Source: Branchiostoma floridae (taxonomy: Eukaryota; Chordata; Leptocardii; Amphioxiformes; Branchiostomatidae). From it: a stretch of DNA of 62,000 bases. Below are positions 35,501 through 62,000 of this stretch, piece by piece. The notes beneath the pieces are model-generated. The model did no database searches. It saw only the letters and a program-made list of their open reading frames with translations, and was not told where the DNA came from. Position 1 is the first letter of the stretch, and each line of letters opens with the position of its first letter. The position numbers were made by a program, and so were the translations under genes. The stretch spans positions 1,762,701 through 1,824,700 of the forward strand of contig NC_049985.1 of NCBI RefSeq assembly GCF_000003815.2, given 5' to 3'.

Positions 35501-37096
35501 AATCAACTTAATTTCACAACTTAATACAATAAGATAACAGAATCCTTAATCCCACAGCAGGAAAATTGGTCTGCCAACAAGTCTGCAAGATCTAATCTTT
35601 TGTTAGTAATACACCTGGTGTTTTCTCCATCATTGCATAATTTTTAGACATCAGCTGATATTTGCAGTTTTCAGATCCCCATCCAATGTGATGGGGATAA
35701 ATTTTGAGGGGATTTTTAAATCTCACAACTTTCTAGGACACTACAAACTTTGTCAAAGCTCGTTGACTGTGTGCCAGGGGTTTTCATTAACATCTTACCC
35801 TTGACTTTAGAGTCCTCTCCTCTGCCTCCCTTTTCTTTGCAAACTGCTGAACCCAGTCTGGTGCTGCTGGGAGGTCCGACTCTGCTGAGTCCTTGTTTCT
35901 GAGGAAAAAAGCAGGATTTTGTACTAATGATATTCAGTGATTTTATCTAATAAAGTGGAAACTTGCTGGCCTCAAGCAGTTCATCAAAATCCTACCTACA
36001 CTTTTCAGTGTATACAAACATACTTTAATAGGGATGGTGCCCATCTCTATTTGTATAGCTCCTGGTCCACACATACATGTACAGGTCACTACAATAGGGG
36101 AGAAGTCCAATAGCAGTGTGTTCAATGCTCATACTCTTTATGTGTTGAGTTCTCAGCAGAGAAAGCAGTATACACCACCTTTTCAGTCTCTGGCACAACC
36201 CAGCCAGAGTTTGAACCTACAACATTTTTATTAATGAAGCAAACAGTCTTCTGCCCTATAGCTAGGCCATTGCACCTCTTGGCCTCAAACATTTAACATG
36301 TCTTAGCTGCTCAAACAAGTGGTGTTACTGACTGTTCTGAGGACGGCGACTGTTTGGCCCCATCCAGGATTTCCTCCACTTCCCTCCTCTGCCTGTCCTC
36401 GTGGTCCTGCAGCCACTTCAGGGCTCCACAGATCAAGCTCAGGGACTTACCCTGCACAGGCACAATGCAAATCAGTGTTAAGAGTCATTCCATGGTGGGA
36501 TGTCTTACTAGAACTACAATGTGGCAAAGACACACCTCTCTCTCTCATACTTAATATTGCTGGCAGCAGTGTTTTTTTCGCCTGGGGACGAGACCCACGG
36601 CTTTCGCCACTTGCCATGCCTGATTGCTCCCTACCGATTGTAATGGTAGGCCATGTGTGGCCAGTTGGGGGTGTGCCTAAACACCACAAACGACTCAGAA
36701 ACACCACAACAACCACAAACGACTCCCATATACACTGCATATGAGAGTCGTTTGTGGTCGTTTGTGGTGTTTCTGAGTTGTTTGTGGTCGTTTGTGGTGT
36801 TTAGGCAGACCGGGCAGTTGGCCCTTGACAGTATTATGACATCTGCTGTGAATTAGACCCAATAAAGGGAAAGGGACCTGGATGTCCCTAGCTCAGTCTT
36901 GACCGGGCAAGCAGAGAGTGCAAGCTCCATCCTTGCTCTCCTACACTGACCATCAAGTAAAATAACCTACTGTGCCTGTCGGACTCTCAAAGATCCCAAC
37001 TTTCCCCTCCTCCAGAGTCTGGTACAGCTTGGTCATGAACCCCTTCTGGATGTCGTATGGCTCAAAGGGGAAGGGGAACTCTTCTGGTGGTTCCAT
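2522..37096 (-). CDS. DDX11: DDX11/ChlR1 Fe-S DNA helicase gene (25 exons, C-terminus off window)
   Basis: Spliced exons give 845 residues matching DDX11/CHL1, an XPD-like superfamily 2 DNA helicase (5'-3') needed for sister-chromatid cohesion and replication in the nucleus. Visible in order: Walker A SPTGTGKS (about residues 38-46, split by intron 1), an acidic and lysine-rich insert (about 80-205), motif Ia [13 protein letters not shown] (from 210), four Fe-S cysteines at about 247, 265, 299 and 332, the DEAH box at 375-378, an AGGTMQP motif (about 617-623), motif [10 protein letters not shown] (about 778-786) and NQSIG at the last visible exon. All exon phases join without a stop. Human DDX11 is about 970 residues; the missing 60 or so (RAIRH motif VI onward) should lie left of position 1. 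It is divergent with NAA15 from a shared promoter. Confidence 0.95.
2773..3160. repeat. GTGA-rich microsatellite
   Basis: About 390 bp of interrupted (GTGA)n and GTGTGAGC units. The three long Thr/His/Ser/Leu-rich frames on the minus strand are simple-repeat translations, not genes. Confidence 0.95.
3893..4067. mobile_element. 175-bp TA-flanked MITE
   Basis: Terminal inverted repeat cagtagaagcc(a)g, with near-palindromic ends rich in aattgcac, flanked by TA on both sides. A related right end is at 49070-49163. Confidence 0.7.
4700..4782 (-). CDS. Nested gene exon 3 (stop)
   Basis: Phase-1 acceptor gtattag, then [20 protein letters not shown] and YPHGTI before TGA at 4702-4700. The reading has natural codon choice, while the other frames are broken. 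Confidence 0.5.
4700..10189 (-). CDS. Putative three-exon small-protein gene nested in DDX11 intron 24
   Basis: Three short exons (10189-10151, 8691-8613, 4782-4700) join in phases 0 and 1 into a 66-codon frame. It begins [13 protein letters not shown] and ends WLQYPHGTI, then TGA. Each boundary has AG/GT and codon use looks coding ([21 protein letters not shown]). I recognise no family, signal peptide or membrane segment; the product would be acidic and soluble. It lies on the same strand as DDX11, inside an 11-kb repeat-rich intron. Its introns are 1.5 and 3.8 kb, and extra exons could be missed. No clear AATAAA was seen near its stop. Moderate to low certainty. Confidence 0.45.
5215..5801. 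repeat. About 30-bp minisatellite, about 20 copies
   Basis: Unit gatagacagaagggttgggt plus a variable gtgtgagttt. Length varies by a few bases, so frames drift. The 224-codon minus frame across it is a repeat shadow. Confidence 0.95.
5848..6237. mobile_element. 390-bp inverted-terminal-repeat element
   Basis: Left end taggcacgatctacacacag and right-end complement taaggcccaatctatacaca, both running into tttttcccgatatcgg-like sequence. The interior has two adjacent direct copies of agcttagcaggggtccccga and a C run. No transposase frame. Confidence 0.7.
6386..6593. mobile_element. CTGTAAATG MITE, copy 1
   Basis: Flanked by TA. Ends ctgtaaatgcagaaatgttc and gtaaatgcatttacag, with gttcgcggtgg-type repeats inward. 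One of six related copies in the window. Confidence 0.85.
6711..6965. mobile_element. CTGTAAATG MITE, diverged copy
   Basis: The left end is decayed (taaatgcatttaagtttgct); the right end tctgtatttacagta is intact. Same family as 6386-6593. Confidence 0.6.
7259..7740. repeat. Three tandem copies of an about 162-bp unit
   Basis: gaaagttcata recurs at about 7264, 7425 and 7587. Each unit contains ggactctgactg, gatacccccctg and tgtatcaatcaagtttat. Confidence 0.85.
8045..8210 (+). mobile_element. tRNA-derived SINE fragment
   Basis: tagcgtagcgg (8052-8062) fits the RNA polymerase III A box and ggttcgaatcc (8106-8116) the B box exactly. The flanks do not pair as an acceptor stem, so it is tRNA-like, not a functional tRNA. 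A second B-box-like sequence follows near 8190. Confidence 0.65.
8613..8691 (-). CDS. Nested gene exon 2
   Basis: [20 protein letters not shown] then NVSIRG. Acceptor cgattag is forced, since the nearer ttgcag would put a stop in frame. Donor ggag|gtacct, phase 1. Confidence 0.5.
8768..8937. repeat. About 45-55 bp tandem repeat, four copies
   Basis: Repeated gatcttttcttctaaagaca with cttcagggcaaaaa. Confidence 0.85.
9616..9954. mobile_element. hAT-like MITE with GGGTTGGACAAGT ends
   Basis: Left gggttggacaagtcc and right acttgtccaaccctg are inverted; the interior is rich in cttgcccgat/atcgggcaag. Related pieces are at 21604-21799 and 22435-22690. Class assignment is tentative. Confidence 0.6.
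10151..10189 (-). CDS. Nested gene exon 1
   Basis: ATG with context tctgtATGGCGG, resembling a YY1-type translation-initiator element, then 13 codons [13 protein letters not shown] to donor gag|gtgaag. Upstream, to about 10260, the sequence is CpG-bearing, consistent with a start region. Confidence 0.5.
11171..11449 (-). other. 92-codon open frame, unrecognised
   Basis: Intact ATG-to-stop frame with [20 protein letters not shown] and [11 protein letters not shown]. No splice context or family evidence; it may be chance or a decayed gene. It lies between DDX11 exon 24 and the nested gene start. Confidence 0.2.
12016..12223. mobile_element. CTGTAAATG MITE, copy 3
   Basis: TA-flanked. Left ctgtaaatgcatttaagttc, right gtttctgcatttacag, opposite orientation to copy 1. 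Confidence 0.85.
12474..13211. mobile_element. 738-bp Harbinger-like element
   Basis: Perfect TAAGACCCC...GGGGTCTTA ends within a longer inverted repeat (ccattcacactcagaaaaa), flanked by a 3-bp GAC duplication. An inner 57-codon plus frame from about 12658 begins [16 protein letters not shown] then turns Arg-rich, as Harbinger transposase N-termini often do. No DDE core, so non-autonomous. Confidence 0.65.
13842..13926 (-). CDS. DDX11: DDX11 exon 24
   Basis: [20 protein letters not shown] then MDYLDATM, matching human [20 protein letters not shown]. Acceptor ccccag, donor atg|gtatgt, phase 0. Confidence 0.95.
14304..14413 (-). CDS. DDX11: DDX11 exon 23 (motif V)
   Basis: [20 protein letters not shown] then DDLGR, helicase motif V. 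Acceptor gttacag, donor ggaag|gtgagt in phase 2. Confidence 0.95.
14550..14676 (-). pseudogene. Two degenerate copies of DDX11 exon 23 start
   Basis: Segments like ccttgtag...tctacacctctggaacaca and acactgaagagccaggcacc resemble exon 23 and its acceptor side but are diverged and frame-broken. They look like older examples of the duplication pattern. Confidence 0.5.
14737..14805 (-). CDS. DDX11: DDX11 exon 22
   Basis: [20 protein letters not shown] then CIQ, matching human [22 protein letters not shown]. Acceptor cacacag, donor cag|gtaagt. Confidence 0.94.
14806..15222. other. DDX11 intron 21
   Basis: 15160-15215 shares catctgaaacatcagaccgt-type sequence with dispersed repeats near 50770 and 56340. 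Nothing else recognised. Confidence 0.5.
15223..15372 (-). CDS. DDX11: DDX11 exon 21
   Basis: [20 protein letters not shown] then [16 protein letters not shown], matching human PGGVVCFFPSYEYLRQV. Acceptor tttcag, donor cag|gtgagt. Two partial copies lie on its 5' side. Confidence 0.95.
15735..15796 (-). pseudogene. Partial copy of DDX11 exon 21 with acceptor
   Basis: Matches the first 60 or so bases of exon 21 ([12 protein letters not shown]) but has an extra base near the end, shifting frame. Lies 360 bp upstream of the real exon. Confidence 0.75.
15905..15969 (-). pseudogene. Second partial copy of DDX11 exon 21
   Basis: Nearly identical to the start of exon 21, including cag|ATGGTAGAACTGGG; it ends without a donor. 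The surrounding intron copy is also repeated. Confidence 0.8.
15970..16473. repeat. DDX11 intron 20 dispersed repeat
   Basis: actccagtcagaagctttga with gatgtctgatag recurs at 15690-15735 and 16330-16380 and relates to 22205-22290 and 57247-57340. Confidence 0.55.
16474..16520 (-). pseudogene. Partial copy of DDX11 exon 20 end with donor
   Basis: Copies the last 47 bases of exon 20 (DFSYEHRNK region) through atg|gttggt and the following intron. Outermost of three tandem units of about 124 bp. Confidence 0.75.
16600..16646 (-). pseudogene. Second partial copy of DDX11 exon 20 end with donor
   Basis: Same segment as the previous entry, 126 bp away; includes donor atg|gttggt and intron ttggaacttac. 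Confidence 0.8.
16726..16902 (-). CDS. DDX11: DDX11 exon 20
   Basis: [20 protein letters not shown] then [16 protein letters not shown], matching human [18 protein letters not shown]. Acceptor cctccag, donor atg|gttggt. Two partial copies of its 3' end with donors lie downstream (16600-16646, 16474-16520). Confidence 0.94.
17303..17341 (-). other. DDX11: Alternative 39-nt in-frame extension of DDX11 exon 19
   Basis: A tandem duplication of the exon end plus donor. Use of the second ccg|gtaggt donor would add 13 codons ending in a second GTMQP, with no stop and no frame change. Whether it is used is not visible from sequence. Confidence 0.5.
17342..17454 (-). CDS. DDX11: DDX11 exon 19 (AGGTMQP motif)
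   Basis: [20 protein letters not shown] through [10 protein letters not shown], the family's motif III equivalent. Acceptor ttcccag. Main donor ccg|gtaggt at 17342/17341; a duplicated identical donor lies exactly 39 bp downstream (exon edge 17303). Confidence 0.94.
17455..18220. other. DDX11 intron 18, nothing recognised
   Basis: No open frame or repeat I can support beyond AT-rich intron. Confidence 0.5.
18221..18352 (-). CDS. DDX11: DDX11 exon 18
   Basis: [20 protein letters not shown] then RVVINKQ, matching human [20 protein letters not shown]. Acceptor tggacag, donor caag|gtggca. A partial copy lies at 18561-18654. Confidence 0.93.
18561..18654 (-). pseudogene. Partial copy of DDX11 exon 18 with acceptor
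   Basis: Repeats the first 94 bases of exon 18 ([17 protein letters not shown]) with its tggacag acceptor. Ends before the donor; few substitutions, so recent. Confidence 0.85.
18728..18915. mobile_element. TTCACCTTTAT MITE, copy 1
   Basis: Inverted ends ttcacctttatccgttg and gtaacccaacaaataaaggtgaa-like. A second copy is at 26599-26793 and a partial near 6966-7125. Confidence 0.65.
19171..19272 (-). CDS. DDX11: DDX11 exon 17
   Basis: Polar Ser/Gln-rich exon with [10 protein letters not shown], aligning to human FQQFLQSLQ. Acceptor gcccag, donor tcag|gtgtgt, phase 1. Confidence 0.82.
19650..19704 (-). CDS. DDX11: DDX11 exon 16
   Basis: [18 protein letters not shown], in the place of human LFGFTERYGAVFSSREQP. 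Acceptor cttcag, donor ccag|gtaaga in phase 1. Confidence 0.85.
19845..19883 (-). CDS. DDX11: DDX11 exon 15
   Basis: Thirteen codons [13 protein letters not shown], matching human VQRYCEKSMISRK. Acceptor ttcccag, donor aaag|gtatga. Confidence 0.92.
20076..20143 (-). CDS. DDX11: DDX11 exon 14
   Basis: [20 protein letters not shown] then FK, matching human [20 protein letters not shown]. Acceptor ttccacag, donor aag|gtacta. Confidence 0.93.
20671..20878. mobile_element. CTGTAAATG MITE, copy 4
   Basis: TA-flanked. Left ctgtaaatgtatttaagttc, right gaacatttctgcatttacag. Confidence 0.85.
20910..20954 (-). CDS. DDX11: DDX11 exon 13
   Basis: Small polar exon [15 protein letters not shown], poorly conserved, in the position of human NIKQNPNTQSLSQ. 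It is supported by phase continuity on both sides. Acceptor cctacag, donor ccga|gtaagt. Confidence 0.78.
21238..21317 (-). CDS. DDX11: DDX11 exon 12
   Basis: [20 protein letters not shown], matching human KNLMYLKQILYLLEKF. Acceptor cctacag, donor gggag|gtaagg, phase 1. Confidence 0.9.
21604..21799. mobile_element. hAT-like MITE, diverged copy
   Basis: Ends agggctggttaga and tctaaccctg are inverted; the interior has cttgcccaatcgg like 9616-9954. Confidence 0.5.
22435..22690. mobile_element. hAT-like MITE fragments
   Basis: cttgcctgataa, cttgcccaatctggcaagtg and cttgccctagacaatggggc segments match the same family in broken order. Confidence 0.45.
22747..23384. mobile_element. Element with AGGCTCAAAATA ends, split by a SINE
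   Basis: Left aaggctcaaaatactttttt and right gcgttatttggagccctgg are loosely inverted, with ctgcatatgcatatgcag near the right end. A SINE sits inside. A related piece is near 20210-20280. Confidence 0.45.
23062..23348 (-). mobile_element. tRNA-derived SINE with 12-bp target duplication
   Basis: On the minus strand tggccgagtgg fits the A box and gagtttgatcc approximates the B box. taacctgcatat flanks both sides (23050-23061 and 23349-23360). Related copies are at 29126-29318 and 36004-36274. Confidence 0.8.
24085..25666. mobile_element. Mutator-like element, 9-bp target duplication
   Basis: Inverted ends ggtgtaccgaaagtgcgaaa and, as complement, ggtctaccgaaagtgcgaaa, flanked by direct ccttactgc. 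The left arm expands into a cgaaaagga/acgaaaagga repeat (24097-24275). A nested MITE related to 53605-53821 starts near 24668 and is cut by the gap. No transposase frame seen. Confidence 0.7.
24896..24995. other. Assembly gap (100 N)
   Basis: Fixed-length run of N inside the Mutator-like element; true size unknown. Confidence 0.99.
25960..26006 (-). CDS. DDX11: DDX11 exon 11
   Basis: [16 protein letters not shown], matching human LCQAHSQLLQYVERYGK. Acceptor tttcag, donor tacaa|gtaagt, phase 2. Confidence 0.88.
26054..26216. repeat. (CA)n-rich microsatellite
   Basis: Interrupted CA/CACG repeat beside DDX11 exon 11; Cys/Val- and Thr/His-rich frames here are shadows. Confidence 0.95.
26599..26793. 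mobile_element. TTCACCTTTAT MITE, copy 2
   Basis: gaggtaacctttatctgttg at left and gtaaaggtgaac at right; the interior ggcaatattttcaagg matches the copy at 18728. Confidence 0.6.
27030..27402. mobile_element. MITE with TAGGCCTAGGAAAAAA ends
   Basis: Left tagggcctagggaaaaaatt and right aacatttttttcctaggcct are inverted, followed by gtttcctgttt on both sides. A half copy lies at 40704-40795. Confidence 0.7.
27484..28218. repeat. Composite tandem repeat, about 219-bp period
   Basis: cttacataattatt and aaaacatctgcaggg recur in alternating long and short sub-units (27494, 27711, 27932 and 27641, 27859, 28081). Confidence 0.85.
28284..28560 (+). mobile_element. tRNA-derived SINE
   Basis: tggcacaatcgg (A-box-like) and gggctcgaattcg (B-box-like) head, then a body with gagaagagccat and aagaaccca...gagtggttt, also present at 51500-51790. 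Confidence 0.6.
28762..28914 (-). CDS. DDX11: DDX11 exon 10 (DEAH box)
   Basis: Contains [20 protein letters not shown], the Walker B/DEAH motif. Acceptor tctccag, donor ggacag|gtgagg, phase 0. A partial copy with acceptor lies upstream at 29001-29043. Confidence 0.95.
29001..29043 (-). pseudogene. Partial copy of DDX11 exon 10 with acceptor
   Basis: First 43 bases of exon 10 ([13 protein letters not shown]) after tttccag, 87 bp upstream of the real exon and without the DEAH part. Confidence 0.8.
29126..29318 (-). mobile_element. Truncated SINE, tail part
   Basis: Matches the tail half of 23062-23348 (cccatctccacttcgaagcc), with a ttaaag repeat at its end. Confidence 0.7.
29696..29912. mobile_element. 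GTCTCCAG MITE, copy 2
   Basis: agggctgtctccagc at left and ggagacagacctg at right are inverted; the interior matches 2082-2310. Confidence 0.7.
29913..30962. other. DDX11 intron 9, nothing recognised
   Basis: AT-rich intron; no frame or repeat I can support, apart from a diverged SINE-like piece (gtggcccaagggctatag) near 30730-30850. Confidence 0.5.
30963..31171 (-). CDS. DDX11: DDX11 exon 9 (Fe-S cysteines 3-4)
   Basis: Basic KQKRKRKGE stretch, then AGCPFHQH and [15 protein letters not shown], the third and fourth Fe-S cysteines (about 299 and 332). Acceptor catcacag, donor cacag|gtctgt, ends in phase 0. Confidence 0.94.
31380..32445. repeat. attatgcaaat repeat dimer and related element
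   Basis: ctcattaattatgcaaat followed by an inverted atttgcataatt occurs three times at about 31720, 31840 and 31965, with accaaaaaccatgacgatcc in two. The right part (32160-32445) resembles the 266-1832 array and ends in a cacacagacaga microsatellite. Confidence 0.7.
32673..32766 (-). CDS. DDX11: DDX11 exon 8 (Fe-S cysteines 1-2)
   Basis: Carries NLCIND and NDRCLEMQ, the first two Fe-S cluster cysteines (about residues 247 and 265), then a lysine run. Donor gaag|gtatgt in phase 1. Confidence 0.94.
32767..33205. other. DDX11 intron 7, nothing recognised
   Basis: Ordinary AT-rich intron. Confidence 0.5.
33206..33313 (-). CDS. DDX11: DDX11 exon 7 (motif Ia)
   Basis: [20 protein letters not shown] followed by [16 protein letters not shown], helicase motif Ia. 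Acceptor gccacag, donor cag|gtatga, phase 0 at both ends. Two partial copies sit on its 5' side (33399-33463 and 33529-33575). Confidence 0.95.
33399..33463 (-). pseudogene. Partial copy 1 of DDX11 exon 7 with acceptor
   Basis: First 65 bases of exon 7 after gccacag, with [15 protein letters not shown] (one Y-to-F change) and no donor. Confidence 0.85.
33529..33575 (-). pseudogene. Partial copy 2 of DDX11 exon 7 with acceptor and cryptic donor
   Basis: 47 bases reading [15 protein letters not shown], more diverged, followed by cag|gtacaa, which could act as a donor. Inclusion would shift frame. Confidence 0.75.
33576..34087. other. DDX11 intron 6, nothing recognised
   Basis: Includes a repeat of the intron segment next to exon 7 (cacctagtgagcagctggga). 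Confidence 0.5.
34088..34127 (-). CDS. DDX11: DDX11 exon 6
   Basis: Short exon [12 protein letters not shown] leading into the conserved [11 protein letters not shown] block. Acceptor attctag, donor aaag|gtaagt. Confidence 0.92.
34343..34491 (-). CDS. DDX11: DDX11 exon 5 (acidic linker)
   Basis: Glu/Asp-rich segment ending in [10 protein letters not shown], equivalent to human AEYESDEEKK. Acceptor ttgcag, donor acaag|gtggtg (phase 2). A partial copy of its 5' end with its own acceptor lies upstream at 34629-34653. Confidence 0.9.
34629..34653 (-). pseudogene. Partial copy of DDX11 exon 5 start with acceptor
   Basis: ttgtag acceptor then RKEGEKTEG, matching the first eight codons of exon 5; 138 bp upstream of the real exon. 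Confidence 0.7.
34935..35052 (-). mobile_element. LINE 3' end fragment
   Basis: Reverse complement of the 3' tail that follows the retrotransposon frame at 50851-51165 (gacgggtc...accagctgc, gtgtgttac). Confidence 0.6.
35322..35411 (-). CDS. DDX11: DDX11 exon 4
   Basis: Thirty codons of charged helix ([20 protein letters not shown]), as in the family's coiled linker before motif Ia. Acceptor aacag, donor aaag|gtacta, phase 0. Confidence 0.9.
35412..35798. other. DDX11 intron 3, nothing recognised
   Basis: AT-rich intron. Confidence 0.5.
35799..35898 (-). CDS. DDX11: DDX11 exon 3
   Basis: Contains [19 protein letters not shown], matching the human PAWVTQFVQKKEERDL region. Acceptor cctcag, donor agg|gtaaga, ends in phase 0. 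Confidence 0.93.
36004..36274 (-). mobile_element. tRNA-derived SINE, copy 3
   Basis: Minus-strand head tgcaatggcctagctatagg and gtaggttcaaactc, then a body like 23062-23348; more diverged. Confidence 0.6.
36333..36451 (-). CDS. DDX11: DDX11 exon 2
   Basis: Residues 43-81, starting [16 protein letters not shown], which completes the P-loop. Acceptor tgtgcag; donor gaaca|gtcagt in phase 2, confirmed because the next exon must supply the third base of a Gln codon. Confidence 0.93.
36675..36806. repeat. 132-bp imperfect palindrome
   Basis: gcctaaacaccacaaacgac at left pairs with gtcgtttgtggtgtttaggc at right, with further internal tandem copies of cgtttgtggt. Could form a cruciform. Lies in DDX11 intron 1. 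Confidence 0.85.
36971..37096 (-). CDS. DDX11: DDX11 exon 1 (first coding)
   Basis: Residues 1-42, beginning [20 protein letters not shown] and ending in SPTGT. The ATG at 37096 is chosen because likely acceptors (ctacag or ccttacag, exon edge at 37120 or 37112) lie just upstream. The in-frame ATG at 37138 would be intronic. Donor aca|gtaggt, phase 0. Confidence 0.92.
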
Positions 37097-37479
37097 GGCT
37101 GGATTCTGGAGTCTGTAAGGCTGTAGTGACCAGGGCACACAAATTATAAGGCTCTCACTAGTATCAGGACATTTCGTGGCAGGTGGCCTGGACGTTTCGC
37201 CTTTGCCTTTAGGTGATTTGATGAACTTATTTCATAATTTGCTAAAATCATGGAAGTGAAGAACTCGAAGGAAACCAATCTGACATCTTAGAACAGTATC
37301 ATCATCAAAAGAAGGTAGTATCATTATCACACGCAGCAGCCTTCTTCGCCTATTTATCCTCAAGAAAAAGAACATGTTGATAAATCAGATCTTTTTAACC
37401 TCCTTGATCAGATCAAAACAGTGCACAATACCTGCAATCTAATGCGATCTGCACGTTTAGAAGTCAGAGTTATACTCAC

Positions 37480-37600
37480 ACGAACGCCTGGGATCAGTTA
37501 CGAAGTAAAGGAGTTTGACATTCTATCAAAATCGAGTTGTTGAGTCGTTGTTTGGTAAGAAAGTCGAAAACTTGACTGACAAGTCGCCATTTTGAAAACA
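37480..37600 (-). other. DDX11: Probable DDX11 5' UTR exon
   Basis: A good donor (cgt|gtgagt) ends at 37480 on the minus strand, just inside the CpG-rich promoter block. It would splice to the acceptor at 37120 or 37112. The transcription start is an estimate. Confidence 0.45.
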
Positions 37601-37899
37601 ACCGCGCCAAATTTGAACTAGGGTCAGAGGTCAAGTCCACGGTATTTCTGATTCCAAAGGATCCATATTTCTACCAGTATTATGGTGATCATGTATGATA
37701 GTTGTAATAAAAAGGAGTATTTCGTTATAATATTAGGAAAAAAACGGATTTTCTGTGAATTTTCGGGACGGGTGTCATGTTGACGCCTGCGCAGTGGTGT
37801 GGTCGGCGCCATCTTGCGAGTTTCAGACACCGCGTGGTTCTTCTCTGCCCAGTCAGGCCGTTTTTCCTCGTCCCTCGGCTCCTCACAGCGCCGCCAGCC
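37481..37899. promoter_or_regulatory. Bidirectional DDX11/NAA15 promoter
   Basis: The head-to-head start region is locally CpG-rich. On the DDX11 side an aaaatggcgac YY1-like site (about 37583-37595) lies beside tttggcgcggt, an E2F-like site (about 37601-37612). On the NAA15 side are a tgcgcag NRF1-like half site (about 37787) and caagatggcgc, a YY1-like site (about 37806-37816). No TATA box is obvious. Motif calls are by eye. Confidence 0.65.
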
Positions 37900-60195
<22,296 letters not shown>

Positions 60196-62000
60196 TGACG
60201 TCGTGTTAGCGTAGGGGTGGCGGTGTGGGTGGATGGGACTGACATGAATTACGAGGACAAGCCAAAGTACACGTATCGTTTCTTCTGTTTTCCTGGACTC
60301 GAGGAGAAAGAGGAGACCTGCAAGTTCCTGCTTTGCTACAAGGCAAATATAAAGGCAGTGTTGTGCAGCAGTGGTACCTAAGAGCCGAGACGGACTTCTT
60401 CCCGAAGATCTGCAAACGTCTTAGGACCGGAAATTCAGACCCTTACATCGCAATGTGGCGTCGCTTTGCATCCAGTTAGTTATGTGTAGAGCATCGGATG
60501 TTTTGTACTTCATAGTGCCTACAAAGATTAAGACAGGGTTGGGGAGGGGTGGGAGCGAAAGCAGTTGACTTAACTAGGCTTCGAAACTGCTCAACAAATA
60601 ATACAAATCAGTACTGAAGAGGGTAGGAAATAGGTGACATATGGGTGGTTTATAGCTTTTTGATGTGCTGAATGCTTGTGGGTATGTCCACAGCTGCCAT
60701 TAATTAATTGCAATGTGTAATGCAGTTTGGTATGTTGGCAGAAATGTGCACAACTGTGCCAACTTTGTCAAAACCTGCGGGCCCAATTTTTTTGTTTTGT
60801 TACGGAACCCTGATGTATTATAGAATATTTATGATACTACAGGGATATGTCGCAACTTTGTACGAAGAGGCCAATAAGCAGAAGAAATATGCTTTTTGGT
60901 TGGTTATGTCAAAGACATTTATCTGTTGACCAATGCACTGTAGTTAGAGGGCTATAGTAATGTTACTGTGTAACTACTGTACGTGTTGACAACATTTTTT
61001 ACGTTCGACTCAACATGCTGTAATTTTCAAACCTACCAAAACTTAGTCTTCTGGAGCATATTTGTTGCTGTAATATTGCAACAGGCAGAGAGTGACTGGT
61101 TATATACAGGTGGGACTATTATCAAGATTGGGCTTTCTTTTGGCTTGACTTAATCATGGGAACTGCATTTAGCAATGCCATTACAAGACAAGGATTAGTA
61201 TACGATAGATCTTGACACTTAAAAACAACATTGACGGCTTTAAAAAAACAACATTGATGGCTTCAAAGGCAAACAGCGTTTTATTTAGTGCTACATATGA
61301 AGCTTCCTTCCAAAGCTGAAAGCTACCTTCTCTGGCGTTGTCTCACCGAATACACAGAGAACTTGCAAAGCAAACGGCTGCAAGAACCAGAGCTAAATCC
61401 AAATGTAATGACTAGATAATAACTGCCCTGGGTAAAGTTTGGCAATGTTTGAAGTAAAGTATGATCAAACAAGTTTCTAAGTAATATGTGTAGATTATTT
61501 TCTATGATCCATAATGGAATTAATGTTAAGTTTGACAGATATTTGAAAGGCCTAAGATTGCTACCTCCTTTAGAGTTATGGAGATAGAAACTGAACGTTG
61601 ATATTCATCTAGACAACGAGGTTAGCAATATTGGTTTATTTGAGGTCAGTTCTCTATGTACAAATGAATTGGGCAGAGAGATGGCAAAAATAGTTGTTGG
61701 ACGACGTGCATGTACATGTATATACGAATGGATTTATTTTTTCCATGGTTGGGGAAAATTAGACTGTAGAATGTATACAAATTAATGTTGCTTTGTCGTA
61801 GACTATGTGGTTGTACTATACAGTTGTGTAGCAATGCTTGTTAATCTATCGGTAGAAAAAAAATGCCCCTTTTTGTCCAGTAGTTTGCTTCTGTGGAATG
61901 TGGCTTTCACTATGCAGATTCTCCCCTAAAGCTTGACCCTACTGTATGTTGTTGATTCACACTTTTGTCATGCACCCTTCAACAGACTTGGTCAAATAAT
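60196..62000 (+). other. NAA15: NAA15 3' UTR and downstream
   Basis: AT-rich, no further coding signal. I saw no AATAAA by eye; an agtaaa variant is near 61455. The UTR may extend past the window. Confidence 0.5.

Overview
The window is eukaryotic nuclear DNA with intron-rich genes, conserved animal proteins, abundant short inverted-repeat transposons, tRNA-derived SINEs and two 100-base assembly gaps. Protein similarity to vertebrates, exon structure and repeat style fit a cephalochordate (amphioxus, Branchiostoma-like). That placement is my inference; no search was run.

Two conserved genes sit head to head. On the minus strand, 37096 down to 2522, is DDX11/ChlR1, an XPD-family iron-sulfur DNA helicase. 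I could place 25 coding exons with consistent phases (845 residues). It runs off the left edge before the last exon(s), because the conserved continuation after the NQSIG motif is not found. On the plus strand, 37900-60195, is NAA15, the TPR scaffold subunit of the NatA N-terminal acetyltransferase. It is complete: 21 exons, 868 residues, close to the human 866. The two start codons lie about 0.8 kb apart around a CpG-rich block with YY1-, E2F- and NRF1-like motifs, so the pair probably shares a bidirectional promoter.

The 11-kb last visible DDX11 intron (2598-13841) is mostly repeats. It also holds three short exons with matching phases (10189-10151, 8691-8613, 4782-4700, minus strand) that would encode a 66-residue protein I do not recognise.

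The most striking theme is local tandem duplication across splice sites. At least 8 DDX11 exons and 7 NAA15 exons have partial same-strand copies next to them that carry a 3' or 5' splice site. Extreme cases are nine tandem acceptors before NAA15 exon 7, a 51-bp in-frame minisatellite giving six tandem donors at the end of exon 8, a 39-bp in-frame donor duplication in DDX11 exon 19, and a full-length diverged duplicate of NAA15 exon 14. That last pair looks like mutually exclusive exons that would swap a TPR segment. Some of these copies may be assembly artefacts from a highly heterozygous genome.

The remaining sequence is introns filled with mobile elements: a six-copy TA-flanked MITE family, a Mutator-like element with a 9-bp target duplication, a Harbinger-like element with a 3-bp target duplication, a 1.6-kb transposon inserted in a duplicated copy of NAA15 exon 3, SINEs, LINE tails, minisatellites and foldback repeats.
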